Source: Desulfovibrio sp. UBA6121
Lineage (GTDB): Bacteria > Desulfobacterota > Desulfovibrionia > Desulfovibrionales > Desulfovibrionaceae
Assembly (NCBI GenBank): GCA_002422505.1
Contig: DIVX01000112.1
Location: 349 to 6,295 of the forward strand
DNA: 5,947 nucleotides
Reading direction: 5' to 3'
Shown: piece after piece, positions 1-5,947 of the stretch
Numbering within the stretch: the first letter of the stretch is position 1
Layout of the letters: each line of letters opens with the position of its first letter
Position numbers and translations under genes: made by a program
Notes under the pieces: generated by a model
What the model was told of the DNA's origin: nothing
Seen by the model: the letters and a program-made list of their open reading frames with translations, nothing else
Databases searched by the model: none

Positions 1-921
1 GACGAGGACGCCTTCTTCGTCCAGGACGTGCTCGGCCTGTCCCAGGACCCCGAGCTGGTCACGCCCGTGCTGGTGACCCGCGACTTCAAGATCAAGGCCT
101 TCCGCACGCCCTGCCAGGGCCTTCTGGACGGCATCGTCAAGGCCTACGGCGAGCTCTCCAAGGGCAAGGACGTCATGATCATCGGCGGCTCGGGCAGCTT
201 CCTGCACGCCGGGCGCTACTGCTCCGTGGACGGCCCCTCGGTGGTGGCGGCCCTGGGCGCCAAGACCCTGCTCATCGACCGCTACAACAAGGAACTGAAC
301 TACGACTATCTGCTCTCGGCCAAGGACATCCTGGAGACCAAGGACTGTGAGCTCCTGGGCGCGGTGCTCAACGACGTGCAGCCGGGCTACATGGCCGAGG
401 CCCTGGACCTGGTGAAGCCCTCCCTGGAGGTGCGCGGCATCGAGGTCTTCGGCGTGGTGCCCCACGACGCCTTCATGAGCGGGGTCAAGGTCTCCGAATT
501 GGCCGAGCGCCTGGGAGGCCGGATCATCACCGCGCCCAACAAGGCCGACCGGCTGGTGGACACCTTCCTCATCGGCACCATGCAGGTGGAGAACTTCCTG
601 ACCCACTTCCAGCGCCACAAGAACGCCGCGGTCATCGTGGGCGGCGACCGCGCCGATCTCCAGCTGGTGGCCCTGGAGGGCAACTGCCCCTGCCTGGTGC
701 TCACCGGCAACCTCTATCCCAACGACATCATCATGACCCGCGCCGAGGTCCTGGGCGTGCCCATGATCGTGGTGCGCGGCGACACCTTCTCCACGGCCAA
801 GCTCATGGAGACGGTGCAGGCCACCCAGAAGCTGCGGGCCCAGGTCAAGATCAACCACGGAGCCCAGCTGATCAACTCCAGCGTGGATTTCCCCGCGCTC
901 AAGAAGAAGCTCGGACTGTAG
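1..921 (+). CDS. Pta-N-like / DRTGG-domain protein, 5' partial
   Basis: The reading frame is open from base 1, so the gene begins upstream; the GTG at 28 is internal, not a start. About 306 C-terminal residues are present. The first half resembles the P-loop (dethiobiotin synthetase/CobQ-like) N-terminal domain of long phosphotransacetylases: an IIGGSGSF strand-loop (about 178-201), LLGAVLNDV (352-378) and GVVPHD (451-468). The second half is a DRTGG domain, with GGDRAD at 640-657 in place of the name-giving motif, then PCLVLTGN and GVPMIVV strands. The catalytic PTA_PTB domain is absent, so it should not make acetyl phosphate itself. The nucleotide-binding P-loop would lie before the window. 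In Desulfovibrio such a protein sits between ackA and the lactate dehydrogenase genes, as I recall. A sensing or regulatory role in acetyl-CoA/acetate metabolism is inference. The family call is fairly sure; the function is unknown. Confidence 0.8.
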   Translation, partial: DEDAFFVQDVLGLSQDPELVTPVLVTRDFKIKAFRTPCQGLLDGIVKAYGELSKGKDVMIIGGSGSFLHAGRYCSVDGPSVVAALGAKTLLIDRYNKELNYDYLLSAKDILETKDCELLGAVLNDVQPGYMAEALDLVKPSLEVRGIEVFGVVPHDAFMSGVKVSELAERLGGRIITAPNKADRLVDTFLIGTMQVENFLTHFQRHKNAAVIVGGDRADLQLVALEGNCPCLVLTGNLYPNDIIMTRAEVLGVPMIVVRGDTFSTAKLMETVQATQKLRAQVKINHGAQLINSSVDFPALKKKLGL

Positions 922-930
922 CACAACCAT

Positions 931-935
931 GGGGG
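931..935 (+). promoter_or_regulatory. Weak ribosome binding site of lutC
   Basis: A GGGGG run lies 7 bases before the ATG at 943. It is a poor match to AGGAGG compared with the sites of the three following genes, but no better in-frame start is nearby. Translation of lutC may depend partly on ribosomes arriving from the gene 21 bases upstream. Confidence 0.4.
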
Positions 936-942
936 TGCGCGC

Positions 943-1569
943 ATGAGCGAAAGCCAGCCTCTCAGCCGGCTGTTCGAGGAAAAGGCCAAGGCCGTCTCGG
1001 CCGTGGTCTCCAAGGTGACGTCCCTGGAGCAGGCCCTGGCCCACGCCGTGGACCTCTGCGACAAGAAGGACGCCTGCCAGATTCTGGTTTCGGGCTGCGA
1101 GCTGCCGCTCTCGGCCACGGGCGAGGCCCTGTGCGAGACCAAGCAGCAGAAGATCCTGGCCGCCCCGGGCCTGGAGCCCAAGCTCTTCGCCAAGCTCAAG
1201 GAGCTGGCCGCGGAGCGCGGCATCCTGTGCATCGACACGGGCATGCGCCAGCGCCTGGGCGGAGTGGACATCGCCTTCACCGTGGCCGACTTCGGCATCG
1301 CCGAGACCGGCACCCTGGTCTTCGACTCGAACAGCGAGGAACAGCGCCTGGCCACCATGATCGCCGAGTTCCACCTGGCCGTGCTGCCGGTCTCCAAGAT
1401 CCGGGAGAAGTCCTTTGATCTGGAGGAGGAGCTGCTCGCCCTGCTCCAGAAGAGCCCCAGCTACACGGCCTTTGTCACCGGAGCCAGCCGCACCGCGGAC
1501 ATCGAGCGCGTCCTGGCCTTGGGGGTGCACGGCCCCCTGGAACTGCACATCCTGCTGCTGGAGGATTAG
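943..1569 (+). CDS. lutC: LutC/LldG-type LUD-domain lactate utilization protein
   Basis: A 208-residue LUD-domain protein, slightly shorter than the usual LutC (about 230-240 residues). The family signature is clear: GVDIAFTVADFGIAETGT, with E121-T122-G123-T124, then an EEQRLATMIAEFHLAVLP strand-helix, and near the C-terminus S182-RTADIE followed by GVHGP (194-198) and LHILLLED. It has no Fe-S motif; its scattered cysteines (C39, C45, C52, C64, C96) form no recognised cluster pattern. LutC is a subunit of the LutABC (LldEFG) cytoplasmic L-lactate dehydrogenase, which oxidises lactate to pyruvate; the exact task of LutC is not settled. It lies 2 bases before the LutB-LutA fusion gene, which supplies the other two components. 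The ATG at 943 is chosen because the domain begins soon after and the previous gene ends at 921. The family call is firm; lactate as the substrate is inferred from context and the family. Confidence 0.92.
   Translation: MSESQPLSRLFEEKAKAVSAVVSKVTSLEQALAHAVDLCDKKDACQILVSGCELPLSATGEALCETKQQKILAAPGLEPKLFAKLKELAAERGILCIDTGMRQRLGGVDIAFTVADFGIAETGTLVFDSNSEEQRLATMIAEFHLAVLPVSKIREKSFDLEEELLALLQKSPSYTAFVTGASRTADIERVLALGVHGPLELHILLLED
1560..1564 (+). promoter_or_regulatory. Ribosome binding site of lutB inside the lutC 3' end
   Basis: GGAGG lies in the last codons of lutC, 7 bases before the ATG at 1572. It fixes that start and implies that translation of the two subunits is coupled, since the lutC stop (1567-1569) sits between the site and the next start. 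Confidence 0.8.
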
Positions 1570-1571
1570 CC

Positions 1572-3722
1572 ATGCAGACCGCCAAGGATCTCAAGGAATA
1601 CCGCGCCGAACTCCGGGAGGCCCTGGACAACGAGTTCCTGCGCCAGGCCATGGACAAGTTCGCGGTGGCCTACCGCGGCTCACGGGCCAAGGCCTTTGCC
1701 GGCATGGACCTGAAGGGGCTCATCGCGGACGTGGCCCAGGCCAAGGACGGGGCGGCCCAGCGCATGGACGAGCTTTTGAGCGAGTTCACGGCCAAGGCCG
1801 AGGCCGCCGGGGTCAAGGTGCACGTGGCCCGCACGGCCCTGGAGGCCAACGAGATCATCGCCGCCATCGCCAAGGAGAACGGCGTCAAGAAGATCGTCAA
1901 GTCCAAGTCCATGACCGCCGAGGAGATCCACCTCAACGACCACCTGGAGGGCCAGGGCTACGAGGTCACCGAAACGGACCTGGGCGAGTGGATCATCCAG
2001 CTCCGCCACGAGGGCCCGACCCACATGGTCATGCCCGCCATCCACCTCTCGCGCAATCAGGTGGCCGATCTGTTCAGCGAAGTCACCGGCACGAAGCAGG
2101 AAGTGGACATCCAGAAGCTGGTGAAGGTGGCCCGGCGCGAGCTGCGCCGCAAGTTCGTCGAGGCCGACATGGGCATTTCCGGCGGCAACTTCGCCATTGC
2201 CGAAACCGGCACCATCGCCCTGTGCACCAACGAGGGCAACGCCCGGCTGGTAACCACCCTGCCGCGCGTGCATGTGGCCCTCGTCGGGCTCGACAAGCTC
2301 ACTCCGAGCATCAACGACGCCCTGCGCGTCATCAAGGCCTTGCCCAGAAACGCCACGGGCCAGGCCATCACCTCCTACGTTTCCTGGATCACCGGCCCTG
2401 GCGAGTGCCAGAGCAGCCCGGACGGCAAAAAGGAAATGCACGTGGTGTTTTTGGACAATGGCCGCCGCGCCCTGGCCAAAGACCCCATGTTCTCCCAGGT
2501 GCTGCGCTGCATCCGCTGCGGGGCCTGCGCCAACGTGTGCCCGGTGTATCGCCTGGTGGGCGGCCACCAGCTGGGCCACATCTACATCGGCGCCATCGGC
2601 CTCATCCTCACCTACTTCTATCATGGCCGCGAGAAGGCCAAGAATCTGGTGCAGAACTGCATCAACTGCGGGGCCTGCAAGGCCGTGTGCGCGGGCGGCA
2701 TCGACCTGCCCAAGCTCATCAAGGAGGTCCACGCCCGCATTCAGGACGAAGAAGGCCACCCGCTGCAAAGCCAGCTGCTGGGCAAGGTGCTCAAAAGCCG
2801 CAAGCTGTTCCACGCGCTTTTGCGCTCGGCCAAGGCCGTGCAGAAGCCCATCACCGGCGGCACGCCCTACCTGCGCCACCTGCCCATGATCTTCGCCAAG
2901 GACCAGAACTTCCGCGCGCTTCCGGCCATTGCCGAAACGCCCTTTCGCGACCGCTTTGAGGCTTTGAAGCCCCGCGTTTCCAGTCCGAAGCTGCGCGTGG
3001 CGCTTTTCAGCGGCTGCGTGCAGGACTTCGTCTACCCGGAGCAGGCCGAGGCCGCCGTGAAGATTCTGGGCAAGCACAACGTGGACGTGAGCTTCCCCAT
3101 GGATCAGTCCTGCTGCGGTTTGCCGGTGCAGATGATGGGCGAGCGCGAGGCCAGCCGCTCCGTGGCGGAGCAGAACGTGCGCGCCTTCGACCCGGCCTCC
3201 TGCGACTACATCCTGACCCTGTGCGCCTCCTGCGCCTCGCACCTCAAGCACGGCTACCCAGACATCCTGGCCGGAGACCCCAAACTCGACGTGAAGGTGC
3301 GCCAGTTCGCCGACCGCGTCATCGACTTCAGCTCCTTCGTGCATGATGTGCTCAAGGTGCAGCCCGAGGAGTTCCGCAAGGACGGCAAGAAGGTCACCTA
3401 CCATTCGCCCTGCCACCTCTGCCGCGGCCTGCACGTCACGGAGGCTCCCCGCGCCCTCATGGGCATCGGCGGTCTGGAGTACATCCCCGCTGAGGAAGAA
3501 GACGTGTGCTGCGGCTTCGGCGGTACGTATTCCATGAAGTTCCCGGAGCTTTCGGCCGAGCTGCTCAAGAAAAAGCTTGCGAATGTGGAGAAGACCGGGG
3601 CAGAACTGCTGCTTACAGACTGTCCGGGTTGCATAATGCAGTTGCGCGGCGGGCTTGAGGCCAAGGGCAGCACCGTCAAGGTGGCCCACGTGGCCGAGGC
3701 CCTGGCCGAGCGTCTCAAGTAA
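1572..3722 (+). CDS. lutB: LutB-LutA fusion, Fe-S L-lactate dehydrogenase subunit
   Basis: A 716-residue protein equal to LutB/LldF (about 470) plus LutA/LldE (about 240). Residues ~65-300 are a LUD domain with KSKSM (110-114) and AETGT (E211-T-G-T214). Two [4Fe-4S] motifs follow: C313-x2-C316-x2-C319-x3-C323-P and C363-x2-C366-x2-C369-x3-C373, the latter followed by Ala instead of the usual Pro. Residues ~440-465 (ETPFRDRF) look like a natural LutB C-terminus; LutA begins near R475. It carries two complete CCG domains, C482-x31-CC-x35-C551-x2-C554 and C614-x31-CC-x36-C684-x2-C687, the pattern that binds unusual [4Fe-4S] clusters in HdrB-type proteins. There is no signal peptide or membrane segment, so it should be cytoplasmic. 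With LutC it should oxidise L-lactate to pyruvate; the electron acceptor (menaquinone or another carrier) cannot be read here. The equivalent D. vulgaris pair is, to my knowledge, tied to L-lactate oxidation. Confidence 0.93.
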   Translation: MQTAKDLKEYRAELREALDNEFLRQAMDKFAVAYRGSRAKAFAGMDLKGLIADVAQAKDGAAQRMDELLSEFTAKAEAAGVKVHVARTALEANEIIAAIAKENGVKKIVKSKSMTAEEIHLNDHLEGQGYEVTETDLGEWIIQLRHEGPTHMVMPAIHLSRNQVADLFSEVTGTKQEVDIQKLVKVARRELRRKFVEADMGISGGNFAIAETGTIALCTNEGNARLVTTLPRVHVALVGLDKLTPSINDALRVIKALPRNATGQAITSYVSWITGPGECQSSPDGKKEMHVVFLDNGRRALAKDPMFSQVLRCIRCGACANVCPVYRLVGGHQLGHIYIGAIGLILTYFYHGREKAKNLVQNCINCGACKAVCAGGIDLPKLIKEVHARIQDEEGHPLQSQLLGKVLKSRKLFHALLRSAKAVQKPITGGTPYLRHLPMIFAKDQNFRALPAIAETPFRDRFEALKPRVSSPKLRVALFSGCVQDFVYPEQAEAAVKILGKHNVDVSFPMDQSCCGLPVQMMGEREASRSVAEQNVRAFDPASCDYILTLCASCASHLKHGYPDILAGDPKLDVKVRQFADRVIDFSSFVHDVLKVQPEEFRKDGKKVTYHSPCHLCRGLHVTEAPRALMGIGGLEYIPAEEEDVCCGFGGTYSMKFPELSAELLKKKLANVEKTGAELLLTDCPGCIMQLRGGLEAKGSTVKVAHVAEALAERLK

Positions 3723-3738
3723 CCGGCCCGGCGAATCC

Positions 3739-3744
3739 AGGAGG
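3739..3744 (+). promoter_or_regulatory. Ribosome binding site of the FMN enzyme gene
   Basis: A perfect AGGAGG lies 8 bases before the ATG at 3753, in the 30-base gap after the LutB-LutA fusion. It selects 3753 over the ATG at 3745, which touches the site directly and opens only a three-codon frame. Confidence 0.85.
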
Positions 3745-3752
3745 ATGGCAGC

Positions 3753-4769
3753 ATGAAGGATGTGCGCAAACACGCCCACGAGCTTATGGAGGGCTACTGC
3801 AAGGTATGCCCCGTTTGCAACGGCAAGGCCTGTGCGGGCGAGGTGCCCGGCATGGGCGGCCTGGGCACCGGCTCCTCGTTCATGAACAACGTCGCGGCGC
3901 TTTCCGGGCTGCGCTTCAATATGCGCCTGGTGCACGGGGCGGAGCAGCCAGACACGGCCACGGAGCTTCTGGGCTTCAAGCTGGCCATGCCCGTGCTGGC
4001 CGCGCCCATCGGCGGGGTAAGCTTCAACATGGGCGGCAAGATCACCGAGGCCGACTACCTTGAGGCCGTGCTGGGCGGCTGCGTGGACCGGGGCGTCATC
4101 GGCGCCAGCGGCGACGGCGTGCCCCCCTTCATCCACGAAACCGGCTTTGCGGCCATCCAGGCCCTGGGCGGAGCGGGCATTCCGTTCATCAAGCCCTGGG
4201 AGGACAAGGAGCTGTTCGAGAAGCTGGACCGCGCCGTGGCCACCGGGGCCACAGTTGTCGGCATGGACATAGACGCGGCGGGCCTTGTTACCCTGCGTCT
4301 GATGGGCCGTCCCGTGGGACCCAAGCCCCTGGAGAAGCTCAAGGACATCATCGCCCATGTGGACGCCAAGTTCGTTGTCAAGGGCATAATGACCCCGGAC
4401 GACGCCAAGCGCGCCGTGGACGCCGGGGCGGCGGGCATTGTGGTTTCCAACCACGGCGGCCGCGTGCTGGACCACACCCCCGGTACGGCGGAGGCCCTGC
4501 CGTTCATCGCCCGCGCGGTGAAGGGGCAGATAGCCATCCTGGTGGACGGCGGCGTGCGCTCCGGCGGCGATGTGCTGAAAATGCTGGCCCTCGGGGCGGA
4601 TGCCGTGATGATCGGCCGTCCGGTGGCCATTGCCGCCATGGGCGGCCTGCGCGAAGGCGTTGCAAAGTATCTGGACCAAGTGCGCGGAGAACTGGTACAG
4701 GCCATGATACTGACCGGCTGCGCCAACGTGGCCGATGTGGACGGAAGGGTTCTGTTCCAAGGAGCATAG
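3753..4769 (+). CDS. FMN-dependent alpha-hydroxy-acid dehydrogenase family protein with N-terminal Cys motif
   Basis: A 338-residue TIM-barrel flavoprotein of the glycolate oxidase/lactate dehydrogenase family. The C-terminal half holds the FMN and active-site signature: K210 (FVVKGI), SNHGGR with H234 as probable catalytic base and R237 as probable carboxylate ligand, D265-GGVRSGGDVLK with R269, and the phosphate-binding IGRP (287-290). The N-terminus differs from glycolate oxidase: residues 15-36 carry C16-x2-C19-x2-C22-x4-C27 followed by a Gly-rich EVPGMGGLGTGS stretch. I recall similar N-termini in alpha-hydroxy-acid-oxidising proteins of strict anaerobes. The QLYVY-type segment that carries an active-site Tyr in glycolate oxidase is replaced by IPFIKPWEDKE, so the substrate is uncertain. 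There is no signal peptide. Lying 30 bases after the lactate dehydrogenase genes, it may oxidise lactate or another 2-hydroxy acid; this is inference from family and context. A type 2 isopentenyl diphosphate isomerase-like role is a less likely alternative. Confidence 0.85.
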   Translation: MKDVRKHAHELMEGYCKVCPVCNGKACAGEVPGMGGLGTGSSFMNNVAALSGLRFNMRLVHGAEQPDTATELLGFKLAMPVLAAPIGGVSFNMGGKITEADYLEAVLGGCVDRGVIGASGDGVPPFIHETGFAAIQALGGAGIPFIKPWEDKELFEKLDRAVATGATVVGMDIDAAGLVTLRLMGRPVGPKPLEKLKDIIAHVDAKFVVKGIMTPDDAKRAVDAGAAGIVVSNHGGRVLDHTPGTAEALPFIARAVKGQIAILVDGGVRSGGDVLKMLALGADAVMIGRPVAIAAMGGLREGVAKYLDQVRGELVQAMILTGCANVADVDGRVLFQGA

Positions 4770-4773
4770 GAGG
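4768..4773 (+). promoter_or_regulatory. Ribosome binding site of the chemoreceptor gene, overlapping the upstream stop
   Basis: A perfect AGGAGG whose first two bases are the last two of the FMN enzyme's TAG stop (4767-4769). It stands 5 bases before the ATG at 4779, fixes that start, and shows the two genes are built as one translational unit. Confidence 0.85.
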
Positions 4774-4778
4774 CGCGC

Positions 4779-5947
4779 ATGGCGCAATCTGAAAGCAGTC
4801 GGACTGCTCTTGGCCCTGTCCCAAGCGGCGCGGCAATGGCCCTGGCGGCGTTGCTGCTGCCTTCCGGCTTGGCTTGGCTTTTGTCTTCTTCCTCGTTTGA
4901 GCTGGGGCTGCCGCAGATTGTGGCGGCCCTTTTGCTTGGCGGGCTGAGCTTTGTGCTCGTCCTGGCGCGGCAGCGGCAGGCGGAGGCGAAGGCCGCCGCG
5001 CTGCGCGCCGCCTTGGGCCTGGGCGCACCAGCCGCAGGAGAAAACGTTCACGCCGGGCTGCTTGCCGCCGCCCAGTCCCAAAGCGCTGATTTGAAGCACC
5101 AGACCGGCCTGGCCCAGGGCATTCTGGGCGGGCTGCCCATGCCCTTTCTGCTGGTGGACGAGAAGGAGCGCGCCGTGTGCTCCAACCAGGACTGCCTGAC
5201 CATGCTGGAGCTGGACGGGCGACCGCAGGACTACTACGGCCAGACCCTGGCGCAGATTTTCTACAACGATCCCGGCCGCAAAACCGCCGTGGGACGCAGC
5301 ATCAACGGGGGCGAGGTGTTCCGCAACCTGGAGGTGGCCATCAAAGGCCACAAGGGCGGCGTGCGCAACGTTTTGGCCAACGTGTTTCCCCTGTACGATT
5401 CCGACAAGCGCTGCCTGGGCGGGCTGTGCCTGTACCTGGACATGACCCTGCTGAAGCAGAAGGAGCAGGTGATTGTGGACAAAAACGCCGCCATAGAGCG
5501 CGCCGCAGCGCAGGCCAACGCCCTGTGCAAGCGCCTGCGCGACGCCTCGCGCCAGCTCTCCGGCGGCATCGGGCAAACGGCCTCTGGCAGCGCGGCCCAG
5601 CAAGCCCGCGTCGCGGAGATCAGCACCTCCATGGACCAGATGAGCCAGGCCGTGGTGGACGTGGCCAGAAGCGCCGCCGGGGCTTCCTCCGGGGCCGATG
5701 AAGCCCGCAAGCTGGCCGAGGAAGGTGCGCGCGCCGTGACGGAAGTCATCCGCGCCATCGGCGACGTTGCCGAGCGCACCAGCACCATGCGCGAGCGTCT
5801 GACTGAACTGGATGGGCAGGTGGCAGGCATTGGCCAGATTCTGAACGTTATTTCCGACATTGCCGACCAGACAAATTTGCTGGCGCTCAACGCCGCCATT
5901 GAGGCCGCCCGTGCGGGTGACGCCGGGCGCGGCTTCGCCGTGGTGGC
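4779..5947 (+). CDS. Methyl-accepting chemotaxis protein with PAS domain, 3' partial
   Basis: The frame is open from the ATG at 4779 to the window edge: 389 residues, no stop. Two hydrophobic segments lie at about residues 18-39 and 45-63, separated by only a few residues, so there is almost no periplasmic sensor domain. A charged stretch (RQRQAEAKAAALR) follows. Residues ~115-225 look like a PAS domain (GLPMPFLLVDEKERAVCSNQDCL through GGLCLYLDMTLLKQKE), where cytoplasmic sensing would take place. After it comes a long Ala/Gln-rich helix with likely methylation sites (about 275-300), then the conserved signalling tip, ISDIADQTNLLALNAAIEAARAG and GRGFAVV (358-389), which contacts CheA and CheW. 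The remaining return helix lies beyond the window. It follows the FMN enzyme by 9 bases, suggesting chemotaxis or energy taxis linked to lactate metabolism. The ligand or cofactor is unknown; no CxxCH haem motif is present. The family call is very firm. Confidence 0.95.
   Translation, partial: MAQSESSRTALGPVPSGAAMALAALLLPSGLAWLLSSSSFELGLPQIVAALLLGGLSFVLVLARQRQAEAKAAALRAALGLGAPAAGENVHAGLLAAAQSQSADLKHQTGLAQGILGGLPMPFLLVDEKERAVCSNQDCLTMLELDGRPQDYYGQTLAQIFYNDPGRKTAVGRSINGGEVFRNLEVAIKGHKGGVRNVLANVFPLYDSDKRCLGGLCLYLDMTLLKQKEQVIVDKNAAIERAAAQANALCKRLRDASRQLSGGIGQTASGSAAQQARVAEISTSMDQMSQAVVDVARSAAGASSGADEARKLAEEGARAVTEVIRAIGDVAERTSTMRERLTELDGQVAGIGQILNVISDIADQTNLLALNAAIEAARAGDAGRGFAVV

Noticed and set aside
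28..30. GTG at 28 as the start of the first gene
   Set aside because: The same frame is open back to base 1 with sensible residues (DEDAFFVQDV), no ribosome binding site precedes it, and starting there would remove most of the P-loop domain.
929..946. A five-codon ATG frame ending on the lutC start (ATGA overlap), a possible leader peptide
   Set aside because: There is no ribosome binding site before 929, and the overlap arises because the second lutC codon begins with A. The similar three-codon frame at 3745-3756 touches its AGGAGG with no spacing and cannot be used well.
1415..2959. A 514-codon open frame on the plus strand overlapping lutC and lutB
   Set aside because: It is a shifted frame of lutC and lutB, rich in Arg, Gly, Pro and His without any motif, while the overlapping frames carry clear LUD and Fe-S signatures.
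3723..3752. The 30-base gap as a terminator or promoter
   Set aside because: It has only a short CCGG-type symmetry, no stem with a T-run, and no room for a -35/-10 pair beyond the coding end; it holds a ribosome binding site and little else.
4735..4947. A 70-codon plus-strand frame over the FMN enzyme end and the receptor start
   Set aside because: It is out of frame with the receptor start at 4779, which has the perfect AGGAGG and a full chemoreceptor domain order; the Trp/Cys/Leu-rich translation is a shadow of the membrane segments.
1680..5603. A 1307-codon open frame on the minus strand
   Set aside because: It lies antisense across three well-recognised genes. Its translation is a low-complexity His/Ala/Gly/Gln/Leu-rich string with no domain, as expected from the reverse complement of GC-rich genes with strong third-position bias.

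Overview
The window is a GC-rich, tightly packed stretch with every gene on the + strand. It reads like a Desulfovibrio-type sulfate reducer (Desulfobacterota). The gene order, a DRTGG-domain protein followed by LutC and a LutB-LutA fusion, matches what I recall of the organic acid oxidation locus of D. vulgaris Hildenborough (around DVU3031-DVU3033, downstream of lactate permease, D-lactate dehydrogenase, pta and ackA). The genus assignment is inferred from gene content and order, not from a database search.

Layout: (1) 1-921, the C-terminal ~306 residues of a Pta-N-like/DRTGG protein whose start lies before the window; (2) 943-1569, LutC, a small LUD-domain protein; (3) 1572-3722, a 716-residue LutB-LutA fusion with a LUD domain, two [4Fe-4S] motifs and two CCG domains; (4) 3753-4769, an FMN-dependent alpha-hydroxy-acid dehydrogenase family protein with an unusual N-terminal four-cysteine motif; (5) 4779 to the window end, a methyl-accepting chemotaxis protein with two N-terminal membrane segments, a PAS domain and the start of the signalling hairpin, cut off by the window edge. 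Gaps between genes are 21, 2, 30 and 9 bases, with no terminator or promoter evident, so all five are probably one transcript. No gene-free stretch reaches 300 bases, and I saw no RNA gene, mobile element, repeat array or CRISPR.

How they work together: LutC plus the LutB-LutA fusion supply all parts of the LutABC/LldEFG L-lactate dehydrogenase, which oxidises lactate to pyruvate and passes electrons through Fe-S clusters. The DRTGG protein probably belongs to the acetyl-CoA/acetyl-phosphate end of the pathway, as a regulator or accessory, but its role is unknown. The FMN enzyme may act on lactate or another 2-hydroxy acid. The chemoreceptor may couple swimming to this metabolism through its cytoplasmic PAS domain. 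The lactate core is a known system. The less described part is the tail: the Cys-rich FMN enzyme and the chemoreceptor joined to it by a Shine-Dalgarno site overlapping the upstream stop codon.
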